NCBI RefSeq assembly: GCF_014127485.1
Contig: NZ_CP059903.1
Location: forward strand, 3,038,001-3,102,000
Source: Nocardioides dongkuii
Lineage (GTDB): Bacteria; Actinomycetota; Actinomycetes; Propionibacteriales; Nocardioidaceae
Length of the DNA stretch: 64,000 nucleotides
Direction: 5' to 3'
A program made the position numbers and the translations under genes. Each line of letters begins with the position of its first letter. Positions within the stretch are counted from its first letter, which is position 1. This document shows, one piece after another, positions 1-9,278 of the stretch. The notes beneath the pieces are model-generated. The model did not search any database. It saw nothing but the letters and a program-made list of their open reading frames with translations, and was not told the DNA's origin.

Positions 1-2572
1 TGCGCAGCGCGGATGTCGCCGAGCAGACGTCGCGCACCTGGTCCATCGCGGAGACCAGCGCCTCGTCGGCCGGCAGCTCGTCGGCCGAGGGCCAGTCGGT
101 GAGGTGCACCGACCGGCCGCCGGTCAGCCCGCGCCAGACCTCCTCGGTGGTCAGCGGCAGCAGCGGCGCGGTGGTGCGGCAGACGACCTCGAGCACCGTG
201 TAGAGGGTGTCGAAGGCGTCGGCGTTGTCGCCCCAGAACCGGTCGCGGGAGCGGCGGATGTACCAGTTGGTGAGCACGTCGAGGAACGACCGGGTCGCGT
301 CGCAGGCGTCCGCGACGGCGTAGTCGTCGAGCGAGGCGGTCATCTGCTCGACGTACTGGCGGCACTTGGCGAGCAGGTAGCGGTCCAGCGGGTCCGCGGA
401 GTCGGTGCGCGCGGTCGCCTCGTGCCCCTGCCCGTCACGCGCGGCGTTGGCGTAGAGCGAGAAGAAGTACCAGCTGTTCCACAGCGGCATCAGCACCTGC
501 CGCACCGACTCGCGGATGCCCTGCTCGGTGACGACCAGGTTGCCGCCGCGCAGGATCGGCGAGGACATCAGGAACCAGCGCATCGCGTCGGCGCCGTCGC
601 GGTCGAAGACCTCGCGGACGTCGGGGTAGTTGCGCAGCGACTTGCTCATCTTGTTGCCGTCGGAGCCCAGCACGATGCCGTGGCTGACGCACGCCTCGAA
701 CGCCGGCTTGTCGAACAGCGCGGTCGCCAGGATGTGCAGCGTGTAGAACCAGCCGCGGGTCTGGCCGATGTACTCGACGATGAAGTCGCCCGGGAAGTGG
801 CCCTTGCGCTGCGCGGTCCCGTCGAACCACTCGGCGTTCTCGAAGGGGTAGTGCACCTGCGCGAACGACATCGACCCGGAGTCGAACCACACGTCGAGCA
901 CGTCGGTGACGCGGCGCATCATCGACCGGCCGGTCGGGTCGTCGGGGTTCGGGCGCACCAGGTCGTCGACGTAGGGCCGGTGCAGGTCGGGCTCGCCGTC
1001 CTTGCCGCGCGGCAGCCGGCCGAAGTCGCGCTCGATCTCGGCGAACGAGCCGTACACGTCCAGGCGGGGGTACGCCGGGTCGTCGCTCTTCCAGACCGGC
1101 ACCGGGGAGCCCCAGAAGCGGTTGCGGGTGATCGACCAGTCGCGGGCGTTCTCCAGCCACCGGCCGAACTGCCCGTCGCGGATGTGGTCGGGCACCCAGC
1201 GGATCTGCTGGTTGAGCTCGAGCATCCGCTCCTTGATCGCGGTGACCTCGACGAACCACGACGAGACGCCCTTGTAGATCAGCGGCTCCCGGCAGCGCCA
1301 GCAGTGCGGGTAGGAGTGGTCGTAGGTCTCGCGGCGCAGCAGCACGGTGCCGGGCGTGACCGCACCGGCGTCGCCCTCGCCCCGGGTGGCCGCCTTGAGG
1401 TGGTCGATGATGTGCGGGTTGGCGTCGAAGACCTGCATGCCCTCGTACTCCACGACGGGGTGGGTGAACCGCCCGTCCTTGCCGACCGGCATCACGGCCT
1501 CGATGCCCTCGCGGTCGGTGACCACCTTGTCGTCCTCACCGAAGGCGCCGGCGGTGTGCACCAGCCCGGTGCCGTCGGTCGTGGTCACGAACTCCGCGGC
1601 GACGACGCGGAAGGCGTTCTCGTGGCCGAGGTAGTAGGAGAACGGCGGCGTGTACGTCAGCCCCACCAGGTCCGCGCCGGTGCCGCGCCAGACGACCTCG
1701 GGGCTCTCGCCGAGCTCCCGGGCGTACCCGCCCAGCCGCGCCTCGGCCAGGACGTAGCGCACCCCGTCGGCGAGGACGGCGACGTAGTCGATGTCCTCGC
1801 CGACCATCACCGCGAGGTTGGACGGCAGCGTCCACGGCGTGGTCGTCCAGACGAGCAGCTTGGCCCCGTGCAGGTCGCCCTCGGAGACGATGTCGTAGCC
1901 CACCGTGACGGCCGGGTCCTGGCGCACCTGGTAGACGTCGTCGTCCATCCGCAGCTCGTGGTTGGACAGCGGCGTCTCGTCGTTCCAGCAGTACGGCAGG
2001 ACGCGGAAGCCCTCGTAGACCAGGCCCTTGTCGTAGAGGGACTTGAACGCCCAGATCACCGACTCCATGTAGTCGGGGTTCATGGTCCGGTAGTCGTGGT
2101 CGAAGTCGACCCAGCGCGCCTGGCGGGTGACGTACTCGCGCCACTCGCCGGTGTAGGTCATCACCGACTCGCGGCACGCCTCGTTGAACCGGTCGATGCC
2201 CATCTCGACGATCTCGTCGGTGGTCTTGATCCCGTTGAGGCGCATCGCCTCGAGCTCGGCGGGCAGGCCGTGGGTGTCCCAGCCGAAGCGGCGCTCGACG
2301 CGCTTGCCGCGCATCGTCTGGTAGCGCGGGACCAGGTCCTTGACGTACCCGGTCAGCAGGTGGCCGTAGTGCGGCAGCCCGTTGGCGAACGGCGGGCCGT
2401 CGTAGAAGACGAACTCGTTCGCGCCGTCCTCGCCGGCGTCGCGCTGGTCGATGCTGGCCTGGAACGTGCCGTCGGCGTCCCAGTAGGCGAGCACCCGCTC
2501 CTCGAGCGCGGGGAACGCCGGGCTCGAGGGGACCGTGCCGGACTCGGACAGCGTGACCTTCGGGTAGGTCAT
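1..2572 (-). CDS. ileS: isoleucyl-tRNA synthetase (3' end outside window)
   Basis: Class I aminoacyl-tRNA synthetase that charges tRNA-Ile and edits mis-charged valine; cytoplasmic. The reading frame runs from an ATG at 2572 off the left edge, giving 857 of roughly 1050 residues expected. The HIGH signature appears as HYGH at residues 68-71, within [12 protein letters not shown], and KMSKS is intact at residues 641-645 (positions 638-652). The long insertion between them matches the CP1 editing domain, and the C-terminal part has begun the anticodon-binding region. An SD sequence GCAGGAG (2580-2586) lies 7 bases ahead of the ATG and is part of the T-box leader hairpin, so translation is expected to respond to uncharged tRNA-Ile. 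The long open frames on the opposite strand are antisense shadows. Confidence 0.98.
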   Translation of the reverse strand, partial: MTYPKVTLSESGTVPSSPAFPALEERVLAYWDADGTFQASIDQRDAGEDGANEFVFYDGPPFANGLPHYGHLLTGYVKDLVPRYQTMRGKRVERRFGWDTHGLPAELEAMRLNGIKTTDEIVEMGIDRFNEACRESVMTYTGEWREYVTRQARWVDFDHDYRTMNPDYMESVIWAFKSLYDKGLVYEGFRVLPYCWNDETPLSNHELRMDDDVYQVRQDPAVTVGYDIVSEGDLHGAKLLVWTTTPWTLPSNLAVMVGEDIDYVAVLADGVRYVLAEARLGGYARELGESPEVVWRGTGADLVGLTYTPPFSYYLGHENAFRVVAAEFVTTTDGTGLVHTAGAFGEDDKVVTDREGIEAVMPVGKDGRFTHPVVEYEGMQVFDANPHIIDHLKAATRGEGDAGAVTPGTVLLRRETYDHSYPHCWRCREPLIYKGVSSWFVEVTAIKERMLELNQQIRWVPDHIRDGQFGRWLENARDWSITRNRFWGSPVPVWKSDDPAYPRLDVYGSFAEIERDFGRLPRGKDGEPDLHRPYVDDLVRPNPDDPTGRSMMRRVTDVLDVWFDSGSMSFAQVHYPFENAEWFDGTAQRKGHFPGDFIVEYIGQTRGWFYTLHILATALFDKPAFEACVSHGIVLGSDGNKMSKSLRNYPDVREVFDRDGADAMRWFLMSSPILRGGNLVVTEQGIRESVRQVLMPLWNSWYFFSLYANAARDGQGHEATARTDSADPLDRYLLAKCRQYVEQMTASLDDYAVADACDATRSFLDVLTNWYIRRSRDRFWGDNADAFDTLYTVLEVVCRTTAPLLPLTTEEVWRGLTGGRSVHLTDWPSADELPADEALVSAMDQVRDVCSATSALR

Positions 2573-2578
2573 GGGTGC

Positions 2579-2769
2579 ACTCCTGCGGTGTAGTGGATCG
2601 ATCACCGCAGGGACGATCCGAGGACCGCGGTACCACCCTGCTTGCCCCTCGCGGGACCACTCTCGCGACGGCTGTGACGGGCCCACCCGTCCGGTTCTAC
2701 TGAGTCCCTCGCTCGCTGGTCGAGCGTGTCGAGACCGTTCTTCCGGAGGCTCGCCGCTGATGACGGCTC
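2579..2769 (-). promoter_or_regulatory. translational T-box riboswitch of ileS (ultrashort Stem I type)
   Basis: The leader carries the T-box core GCAGGGTGGTACCGCGG at 2625-2641. The Shine-Dalgarno sits beside one arm of a perfect 8-bp inverted repeat, CTGCGGTG/CACCGCAG (arms 2583-2590 and 2603-2610), which can hide it, as in translationally acting T-boxes. Upstream, GAGCCGT (2763-2769) can pair with ACGGTCTC (2731-2738) to close a short Stem I. Inside it, ATC at 2759-2761 is placed as the isoleucine specifier, opposite a GAAGA-like 3' side. A second hairpin follows at 2710-2726 and an AGTAG element near 2699-2704. Actinobacterial ileS genes are known to use this class; the fold here is drawn by eye. 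Confidence 0.9.
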
Positions 2770-2955
2770 GAACGCCTGTGGCCCCAGCGTAGGCGCTCGT
2801 GGCCGGACGTGCACACCGGGTTCCGGCCGGCTCGCCCCACCCCTGCGGCACCCGCCCGACCGGCACGGGACCACGGTGCCCCGGCCATAGGACCCTTCCC
2901 CGGCTCGGTCGCTCCGCCCGACGATGGGAGCTCACCCTCTCCCTCTGGAGGCCCG

Positions 2956-3615
2956 ATGAGCATCGGCCGCAACGCCCGCACCTCCGTCCTGGCCGCGCTG
3001 ATCGCCGGGCCACTCGCCCTGGGGCTGGTCGCCTGCGGGGACGACGACGACGGCGGCACCGGCTCCTCCGCGGAGAGCTCGGCCGCCCCCACGCCCACAC
3101 CCACGCCGACCCCCGCCTCGCCCACCGACGCCTCGCCCACCGACGCCTCGCCCACCACCGCCGCACCCGCGGGCGACGACGCGGTCGTGCTCGCGGCGGC
3201 GACGACGGCTGCCGACGCGGTCCCCGGAGGCAGGCTGTACAGCCTCGACCAGGTGCCCCAACGCTGGGAGGCGGAGGTCGTCGACGGCGACGGGCGCCTC
3301 TTCGACCTGACGGTCGGCGGCGACGGCGCCGCCGTGACCGTCGACCCGGTCGAGGACCGCGACGACGCCGACGACCGCGCCGAGCGGAGGCGGCTGCTGA
3401 GCGAGGCCACCGTCGACCCCGCGGGTGCCGTGGAGGCCGCGCGGACCGCCGTCTCGTCCGGCACGATCACCGGCCTCGACCTCGACGAGAACGCCGGCAG
3501 GGCCGTCTGGGACGTGCAGTTCGACGAGAACGCCGCGACCGAGCAGACCGTCACCGTCGACGCGGCGTCCGGCGAGGTGCTCGGGACCGAGGTCGAGAAC
3601 GAGGACGACGACTGA
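2956..3615 (+). CDS. lipoprotein with PepSY-like domain
   Basis: Putative exported lipoprotein of 219 aa. The ATG at 2956 follows the SD TGGAGG. A short positive N-terminus and hydrophobic stretch end in the lipobox LVAC with the acylated Cys at about residue 27. A low-complexity linker rich in Pro, Thr, Ser and Asp follows (about residues 30-75), which probably spans the cell wall. The rest resembles two PepSY-type units: a segment around [17 protein letters not shown] and a C-terminal one ending in [21 protein letters not shown]. PepSY domains are thought to inhibit proteases or act in regulation in the envelope; no partner gene is adjacent. An upstream in-frame GTG exists, but it would remove the signal peptide from the N-terminus. 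Confidence 0.8.
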   Translation: MSIGRNARTSVLAALIAGPLALGLVACGDDDDGGTGSSAESSAAPTPTPTPTPASPTDASPTDASPTTAAPAGDDAVVLAAATTAADAVPGGRLYSLDQVPQRWEAEVVDGDGRLFDLTVGGDGAAVTVDPVEDRDDADDRAERRRLLSEATVDPAGAVEAARTAVSSGTITGLDLDENAGRAVWDVQFDENAATEQTVTVDAASGEVLGTEVENEDDD

Positions 3616-3624
3616 GCCGGCCCG

Positions 3625-3966
3625 TCAGGGCTGCTCCTTGGTGAGGTGCAGCAGCCAGTCGGTGCCCGTGTCGATGAGCGCGTACCGGCGGCTGCCCGCC
3701 GTCCCGTGCAGCACGAACACGAACCGCCGCTCGGTGCGGTCGAGCAGCTCCCACCAGCCGTGGTCGGCGATCTCCTTGTGCTCGTCGGTGTACGCCGCGT
3801 GGCCGAGGTCGTGGTCAGGCACCGCCACCGCGAGCCGGTCGCGGCGGGAGTCCGTCGGCAACCCCTTCGGGACCGCCCACGAGCGCAGCACGCCGTCCTC
3901 CTCCAGCCGGAGGTCGAAGTGGTGGCGTGGGCGGTGGTGCTCGTGCAGCACGAAGACCGGACGCAT
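3625..3966 (-). CDS. stand-alone LigD-type 3'-phosphoesterase domain protein
   Basis: A 113-aa protein resembling the 3'-phosphoesterase domain of bacterial DNA ligase D, which removes 3'-phosphates and ribonucleotides during end-joining. The RPRHHFDLRLEEDGVLRSWAVPKG region (near residues 12-35) matches the family core, including the His/Asp metal-binding pattern, and VPDHD supplies a further His. The segment between the VPDHD motif and the final strands is short and lacks the usual glycine-rich EGxxPxGxYG stretch, so it is a compact or divergent version. ATG at 3966 is preceded by GGGAGGT at a good distance; a longer frame upstream has no coding look. No Ku or ligase gene is nearby, so a repair role is inferred only from the domain. 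Confidence 0.72.
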   Translation of the reverse strand: MRPVFVLHEHHRPRHHFDLRLEEDGVLRSWAVPKGLPTDSRRDRLAVAVPDHDLGHAAYTDEHKEIADHGWWELLDRTERRFVFVLHGTAGSRRYALIDTGTDWLLHLTKEQP

Positions 3967-4018
3967 CGTCAGCTGACCTCCCGGGACCCATGGTGGACCA
4001 CCGGCGGGCCGGACGGCC

Positions 4019-6127
4019 TCACAGCGCGGTGGCGACCTCCCACGAGGAGTGGATGGCGCCGTGGATGTAGTTGACCTCGCCCGCGTCACCCACGACGTCG
4101 ACGCTGAGACCGGCGGCGCGCAGCTCGTCGGCCAGCGGCGCGGCGGCGGAGGTGCCGTCGGCGTAGATCACCATGTCCGCCGGGGCGGAGTGGCTCTCGG
4201 TGCCCTCGGTCCACTCGACGCCGGACTCGGTGATCCGGGTGACCGAGACGTTGCGGTGGATCCGCACGCCGTGCTCGGTGGCGCGGCGCACCGCGGTCCA
4301 GCGCCGCGGCATCGCCAGCGGCAGGCCGAGCTGCTGCTGCTCGTGCAGGAGGGTCACCCGGCGGCCGCGCTCGGCGAGGAACTCGGCGAGCTCGAGGCCC
4401 ACCAGGGAGCCGCCGATCACCACGACCTCCTTGCCCATCGGCAGGAAGCCCTTGGTCAGCCGGCGCACGAACCCGGGGCGCTTGGTGAGCCCGGAGAGGC
4501 GGCCCACCCTGCCCAGGGTGCGCAGCACCGGTCCGGCCTCCTCGGCGGTGGCGGTGCCGAGCATCAGCGCGCGCAGGGTGTCGCCGGTCTGCACGATCGG
4601 CAGCTCGCCGCCGGGGATGTCGGGCTTGGGGCGGACCGCGCCGGTGGCCACCACGACGTGGTCGGGGCGGAGCGCGCGGATCGTCTCCACGTCGGCGAGC
4701 GTGTTCAGCCGTACGGCGACGCCGAGCCGCTGGATCTCCGAGGTCAGCCAGCGCAGCAGCCGCTCGTTGTCCGGGGTGGTCATCGTGGAGAACCACATGG
4801 TGCCCCCGAGGCGGTCGGCCTTGTCGACCACGGTGACGCGGTGGCCCCGCTCGGTGAGCACACGGGCGCTCTCCAGGCCGGCGGGCCCTGCGCCGACGAC
4901 GACCACGTGCTTGGTCTGCGACGCCGGCTTCAGCGGGAGCAGCGCCTCGTTGCCGAGCGCGGGGTTGACCGCGCAGAACGGGGTGTCGTCGAAGAAGTTC
5001 TCCGCGACGCACAGGTAGCAGTTGATGCAGGGGCGGACCTCGTCGCGGCGCCCGTCGCGGAGCTTGTTCGGCAGCTCGGGGTCGGTCAGCAGCTGGCGCC
5101 CCATCGCGGCGTAGTCGATCCGGCCCTTGGCCAGGGCCTTCTCCGCGACCTCCGGCAGCATCCGGCCGACGGCGATGACCGGGATCCCGACCCTCTTCTT
5201 GATCGCGGCGGCGTTGTCCAGGTAGGCGCCGACCTTGTCGGGCAGCGGGCCGTCGGTGAAGTTGTCGAAGGGGTTGCGGCCCCACCCGGTCACGTGGATC
5301 GCGTCGGCGCCGGCGGCCTCGAAGAGCTGGGCGGCCTCGATCGACTCCGGGAGCGAGAGGCCGCCGTCCTGGCCGTACTCCTCGCCGGCGACCCGGACCA
5401 GCACCGCGAGCCGGTCGCCCACCCGCTCCTTGACCGCGCTGATGACCTCGCAGGCGAGGCGGGCCCGGTTGACCAGCGATCCGCCGTACTCGTCGGTGCG
5501 CTGGTTGTCGCGCTGGTTGAGGAAGACGCCGAGGATGTAGCCGTGCGCGGCGTGGATCTCGATCGCGTCGGCGCCGGCCTCGGCGACCCGCTCGGCGGCG
5601 TCGGCCCAGGTGGTGACCAGCCAGGCGATGTCCTCGTGGGTCATGTCCTGGTAGACGGTCGGCTTGCCGGCCGTGGCCGCACCCATCCGAGCCAGCTCGC
5701 CGGGGGTGCTGTCGGCCAGAGCGGACATGTCATAGCTGTAGTCCGGCTGGTTCGGGGCCAGCACCGGACGGCCGTTGGCGACGTCGACCCGGGCGACCTT
5801 GCCGTGGTGGGTCGACTGGATGCACAGCTTGCTGCCGGCGGCGTGGATGGCGTCGGCGAGCGCCCTGAGGCCTGGGATGTACTTGTCGTCCGAGAGACCG
5901 GGCTCCTTCATGGAGGCCGCGCCGACGGGGAAGGCGATCGCGCACGCGCCGGTGATCACCAGGCCGGCGCCGCCGGCGGCGCGGGCCACGTAGTGGTCGA
6001 TCTCGGCCTGCTCGATCTCACCGTGCTCGGACACGTTCATGTCCATCGCCGGGAGGACGATGCGGTTGGTGAGAGCCATGGGACCGATGCGTCCCGAGGA
6101 CAGCAGGTGGGGGAACTGGACGGTCAT
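4019..6127 (-). CDS. NADH:flavin oxidoreductase / FAD-dependent oxidoreductase (2,4-dienoyl-CoA reductase-like)
   Basis: A 702-aa fusion of an old-yellow-enzyme TIM barrel (about residues 5-350), an iron-sulfur linker and a C-terminal FAD/NAD(P)-binding Rossmann region (from about 395). The barrel shows EIHAAHGYILGVFLNQRDN and TDEYGGSLVNR, typical of the family. Cysteines in CINCYLCVAENFFDDTPFC match the C-x2-C-x3-C-x11-C [4Fe-4S] motif. VVVGAGPAGLESA is the dinucleotide-binding loop. This architecture is shared by 2,4-dienoyl-CoA reductase, trimethylamine dehydrogenase and related enzymes; the actual substrate cannot be told. It sits alone on the minus strand between the LigD-like gene and the patatin gene. 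Fatty-acid or terpenoid enone reduction would be a reasonable guess. Confidence 0.9.
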   Translation of the reverse strand: MTVQFPHLLSSGRIGPMALTNRIVLPAMDMNVSEHGEIEQAEIDHYVARAAGGAGLVITGACAIAFPVGAASMKEPGLSDDKYIPGLRALADAIHAAGSKLCIQSTHHGKVARVDVANGRPVLAPNQPDYSYDMSALADSTPGELARMGAATAGKPTVYQDMTHEDIAWLVTTWADAAERVAEAGADAIEIHAAHGYILGVFLNQRDNQRTDEYGGSLVNRARLACEVISAVKERVGDRLAVLVRVAGEEYGQDGGLSLPESIEAAQLFEAAGADAIHVTGWGRNPFDNFTDGPLPDKVGAYLDNAAAIKKRVGIPVIAVGRMLPEVAEKALAKGRIDYAAMGRQLLTDPELPNKLRDGRRDEVRPCINCYLCVAENFFDDTPFCAVNPALGNEALLPLKPASQTKHVVVVGAGPAGLESARVLTERGHRVTVVDKADRLGGTMWFSTMTTPDNERLLRWLTSEIQRLGVAVRLNTLADVETIRALRPDHVVVATGAVRPKPDIPGGELPIVQTGDTLRALMLGTATAEEAGPVLRTLGRVGRLSGLTKRPGFVRRLTKGFLPMGKEVVVIGGSLVGLELAEFLAERGRRVTLLHEQQQLGLPLAMPRRWTAVRRATEHGVRIHRNVSVTRITESGVEWTEGTESHSAPADMVIYADGTSAAAPLADELRAAGLSVDVVGDAGEVNYIHGAIHSSWEVATAL

Positions 6128-6211
6128 GTCCTTACGGTAGGCACGCCACCACCCGGGACCGGAGTCGACGGCGGCGTGAGAACGCCGACATTCTCCGGTG
6201 CCTGGTCCGGG

Positions 6212-7174
6212 TCACACCGGGCGACGGAGCCCGACCCCGGCCCGGTCCAGGGCGTCGCTGGTGAGCCGGTGCCCGAGCGCGATCATCTCGGCCGCGCGGT
6301 GGAAGTCCATCGACCCGCAGGCGTCGACCGGCACGGTGACGAGGACGTCCGCGGGCAGGGCGGCCATCCGGTAGCGGCCCACCAGGTCCTGCATCGCCTC
6401 GAAGGACTGCGCCGTCAGGTCCACGAGCCCGAGGTCGGTGGGCAGCCGCTCGGTCCCCCAGCCGGTCCCCGCCTCCACGTCGGCCAGCCGCTCGGCCTCG
6501 CCGTCCGCGACGTCCCGCTCCTCGCGGCCGGTCAGCGTCGCGACGGTGCGGTGCCACCGCTCGCGCCACTCCTCCAGGCGCTGGGGGGCCGCGGACTCCC
6601 GCCGCGGGGTGGTGTGCTCGCGCCCCTGGCGGGGGCCGGTGAGGGAGACCGCGACGGTCAGGTCGCAGGGGACAGCGGCCATCGGCTCGAGCGGCACCGG
6701 GTTGATCAGGCCACCGTCGACGAGGAGCCGGCCGTTGAGCATGACCGGCGTGAAGAAGCCTGGGATCGCGATGGAGGCACGCACCGCGGCCCGGAGGGGC
6801 CCGCGCTGGAACCACACCTCCCGGCGGGCCGCGAGGTCCGTGGCGACCGCCGTGAACGGCACGCCGAGGTCCTCGATGGCCTCGTCGGTGATGATGTCGG
6901 CGAGGGCGTCGATCAGCCGGTTCGCGGTGATCATCCCGTGGGAGGTGATCGAGGGGTCGAGCAGCCCGAGGACGTCGCGCCGGGTGAGCGCGGTCGCCCA
7001 CCGCGCGAAGTCCTCGACGCGCCCGGCCGCCATCAGGCCCCCGACGAGGGCTCCCATCGAGGTGCCGGCGACCGCGACGATCGTGCACTCGCGCTCCTCG
7101 ATCGCGCGGACCGCGCCGATGTGGGCGTAGCCGCGTGGGCCACCGGAGCCGAGGGCCAGCGCTACACGAGTCAC
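6212..7174 (-). CDS. patatin-like phospholipase family protein
   Basis: A 320-aa serine lipase/acyl hydrolase of the patatin (RssA-like) family. The oxyanion loop GSGGPRGYAHIG lies at the N-terminus, the nucleophile elbow is GTSMG (about residues 38-42), and the catalytic Asp sits in VDGGLINPVP (about residues 160-169). No signal peptide or membrane segment is visible, so a cytoplasmic or peripheral enzyme is likely. Two adjacent GTG codons (7174 and 7177) could start it. The one at 7174 lies 7 bases from a TAGCGT hexamer and gives the family N-terminus MTRVALALGSGG. It is divergent from dapD with about 60 bp between the two starts. Substrate unknown. Confidence 0.88.
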   Translation of the reverse strand: MTRVALALGSGGPRGYAHIGAVRAIEERECTIVAVAGTSMGALVGGLMAAGRVEDFARWATALTRRDVLGLLDPSITSHGMITANRLIDALADIITDEAIEDLGVPFTAVATDLAARREVWFQRGPLRAAVRASIAIPGFFTPVMLNGRLLVDGGLINPVPLEPMAAVPCDLTVAVSLTGPRQGREHTTPRRESAAPQRLEEWRERWHRTVATLTGREERDVADGEAERLADVEAGTGWGTERLPTDLGLVDLTAQSFEAMQDLVGRYRMAALPADVLVTVPVDACGSMDFHRAAEMIALGHRLTSDALDRAGVGLRRPV

Positions 7175-7181
7175 CACTCCG

Positions 7182-7187
7182 ACGCTA
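7182..7187 (-). promoter_or_regulatory. candidate -10 hexamer, leaderless patatin gene
   Basis: TAGCGT on the minus strand ends 7 bases before the GTG at 7174. The spacing is that of a leaderless transcript, with RNA starting at or next to the start codon. No convincing -35 is seen. Confidence 0.45.
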
Positions 7188-7220
7188 GAGCACGGCTCAA
7201 CCCGCGGGTGGCCGCGCAGG

Positions 7221-7226
7221 TAGCAT
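7221..7226 (+). promoter_or_regulatory. candidate -10 hexamer, leaderless dapD
   Basis: TAGCAT ends 8 bases before the dapD GTG. There is no SD sequence in the gap, which supports a leaderless mRNA. It forms a divergent promoter pair with the patatin gene. Confidence 0.5.
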
Positions 7227-7234
7227 CCGACAGC

Positions 7235-8182
7235 GTGAACGACGCTCCCCGAACCGCCCACGGCTACGGCCTCACCACCCTCGACTCCACCGGCACGATC
7301 CTGGACGTCTGGTTCCCGGCGCCGTCACTCGGCGAGCACGACGGCGCGGAGGCCCCGGAGGAGCTGACCGCGCTGGCGACGCCCGACGCGGTGCGCGGCG
7401 TGACCCGCGAGGTCCGGCTCGTCGAGGTCGCCGACCTGCAGGCCGGGCCGACGAGCACCGAGGACGCCTGGCTGCGCCTGCACCTGCTCAGCACGCGGCT
7501 GGCCGTGCCGCACGAGATCTCCGTCGACGGCATCTTCGGGCTGCTCACCAACGTCGTGTGGACCTCGGCGGGCCCCTGCGCGGTGGCCGGCTTCGAGCTC
7601 ACCCGCGCCCGGCTGCGGGCGTCCGGCCAGCACGTCACCGTGCACGGTGTCGACAAGTTCCCCCGGATGGTCGACTACGTCGTGCCGTCGGGCGTCCGGA
7701 TCGCCGACGCCGACCGGGTCCGCCTCGGCGCGCACCTCGCCGAGGGCACGACCGTCATGCACGAGGGCTTCGTGAACTTCAACGCCGGCACGCTCGGCAC
7801 CTCCATGGTCGAGGGCCGGATCTCCGCGGGCGTGCTCGTCGGCGACGGGTCGGACGTCGGCGGCGGCGCCTCGATCATGGGCACCCTCTCCGGTGGCGGC
7901 ACCCAGGTCATCTCGATCGGCCGCCGCTGCCTGCTCGGCGCCAACTCCGGTCTCGGCATCTCCCTCGGCGACGACTGCGTGGTCGAGGCCGGGTGCTACG
8001 TCACCGCCGGCACCAAGGTCACGATCACCGACCTCGAGGGCAAGCCGCGCGTGGTCAAGGCCCAGGACCTCTCCGGCGCGAGCAACGTGCTGTTCCGCCG
8101 CAACTCGGTCACCGGCGCGATGGAGGCCGTCCCGTGGCGCTCGGAGGGCGTCGCCCTGAACGCCGCCCTGCACGCCAACTAG
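7235..8182 (+). CDS. dapD: 2,3,4,5-tetrahydropyridine-2,6-dicarboxylate N-succinyltransferase
   Basis: Transfers succinyl from succinyl-CoA to tetrahydrodipicolinate in the succinylase branch of diaminopimelate/lysine synthesis, which feeds peptidoglycan and lysine. The 315 aa match the actinobacterial type (about 317 aa in Mycobacterium tuberculosis). An N-terminal domain is followed by a left-handed beta-helix of hexapeptide repeats, with GVDKFPRMVDYVVP, GTTVMHEGFVNFNAGTLG and GRRCLLGANSGLGISLGDDC being highly typical, and the C-terminus ends in LHAN. The GTG at 7235 is chosen because it gives the family N-terminus and lies next to the TAGCAT hexamer. dapC, which acts on a later intermediate, is 3.4 kb away on the other strand. 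Confidence 0.96.
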   Translation: MNDAPRTAHGYGLTTLDSTGTILDVWFPAPSLGEHDGAEAPEELTALATPDAVRGVTREVRLVEVADLQAGPTSTEDAWLRLHLLSTRLAVPHEISVDGIFGLLTNVVWTSAGPCAVAGFELTRARLRASGQHVTVHGVDKFPRMVDYVVPSGVRIADADRVRLGAHLAEGTTVMHEGFVNFNAGTLGTSMVEGRISAGVLVGDGSDVGGGASIMGTLSGGGTQVISIGRRCLLGANSGLGISLGDDCVVEAGCYVTAGTKVTITDLEGKPRVVKAQDLSGASNVLFRRNSVTGAMEAVPWRSEGVALNAALHAN

Positions 8183-8239
8183 CGAGGCCCTCTCGATGCC
8201 CTGCGTCCCCGTGTTTCGCCGCGCCCGGAGACTGGTCCC

Positions 8240-9199
8240 GTGAGGATCAGGAGCGGGCTGGCGCTGGCGGGCGTCGCGGTGGTGGGCACCGCGGCGGTCC
8301 TGTACGGCGTCGACGCGGTGCGCGACTCCCGCCTGCTCGGGGGCGAGCAGTGCAGCGCGACCGTCGACGGCGCCACGGTGGCGCTCGACCTGGAGCAGGC
8401 CGAGAACGCCGCGCTCATCACCGCGATCGCGGTCCGCCGCGGCCTGCCGGCGCGCGCCGCGACGATCGCGCTCGCCACGGCGTACCAGGAGTCCAAGATC
8501 GCCAACCTCGAGTACGGCGACGCCGACTCGCTCGGGCTGTTCCAGCAGCGGCCGTCCCAGGGCTGGGGCACCGAGGAGGAGGTGCTGGACCCGGTCTTCG
8601 CGATCAACGCGTTCTACGACGAGCTCGTCGAGGTCGAGGACTACCGCTCGCTGGAGGTCACCGAGGCGGCGCAGACCGTGCAGCGCTCGGCGTACCCCGA
8701 CGCGTACGCCGACCACGAGGCGGACGCCCGGGTGCTGGCCTCCGCGCTCACCGGCAACTCGCCGGGCGCGTTCTCCTGCGACATCGACGACGACGCCGAG
8801 GAGGCGCCCGACCGGCTCCTGGCCAGCGGCCTGGTCCGCCGCGCCGACGTCGTACGCCGTGACGTGGAGGCCGCGTTCGGCGACCTGTCCCTCGGCGGCT
8901 TCGAGCCGGGCGGCGTCCGGACCGGGCACATGGAGGGCTCGACCCACTACGAGGGCCGGGCGGTCGACATCTTCGTGCGGCCGGTCACCGAGTCGAACAA
9001 CGTGCGCGGCTGGGCGATCGCGCAGTACCTGGTCGCGCACGCCGACCGGCTCGGCGTGCAGACCGTCATCTTCGACGCCAAGATTTGGCAGGCCCGGCGC
9101 TCCGGGGACGGCTGGCGCGACTACGACCCCCCGTCCCGCTCGGGCGACCGGGCGATCCTGGAGCACCGCGACCACGTGCACGTCGACGTCTTCGACTGA
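8240..9199 (+). CDS. membrane-anchored protein with lysozyme-like and M15-like regions
   Basis: A 319-aa protein with an N-terminal membrane anchor or uncleaved signal (residues 8-27) and two recognisable parts. The first (about 60-150) has a transglycosylase-like look: ATAYQESKIANLEYGD followed by SLGLFQQRPSQGWGT, where QES would hold the catalytic Glu. The second (about 205-319) has STHYEGRAVDIF and ends with HRDHVHVDVFD, the spacing of His/Asp ligands seen in M15/VanY-type D,D-carboxypeptidases. Together they suggest an exported peptidoglycan-acting protein. Relatives are sometimes named heavy metal transporters in databases, which nothing in the sequence supports. GTG at 8240 follows CCCGGAGA at a fair distance. 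Enzyme activity is inferred. Confidence 0.7.
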   Translation: MRIRSGLALAGVAVVGTAAVLYGVDAVRDSRLLGGEQCSATVDGATVALDLEQAENAALITAIAVRRGLPARAATIALATAYQESKIANLEYGDADSLGLFQQRPSQGWGTEEEVLDPVFAINAFYDELVEVEDYRSLEVTEAAQTVQRSAYPDAYADHEADARVLASALTGNSPGAFSCDIDDDAEEAPDRLLASGLVRRADVVRRDVEAAFGDLSLGGFEPGGVRTGHMEGSTHYEGRAVDIFVRPVTESNNVRGWAIAQYLVAHADRLGVQTVIFDAKIWQARRSGDGWRDYDPPSRSGDRAILEHRDHVHVDVFD

Positions 9200-9278
9200 C
9201 ACGGCCGCCTGACGCCCGGCGGGGTGGACCTGCTCCTCTCCGTGTCCGACAGAGGCCCTCTCCGGGTACTCGGTGCTC

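Noticed and set aside
104..2593. 829-aa plus-strand open frame opposite ileS
   Set aside because: It is the antisense of ileS. Its composition (Arg, Gly, Ala, Val, Asp, His) and lack of any domain are typical of shadow frames at this GC content.
4049..7234. Long plus-strand frame running into dapD
   Set aside because: Antisense to the oxidoreductase and patatin genes. Only the part from 7235 onward is DapD.
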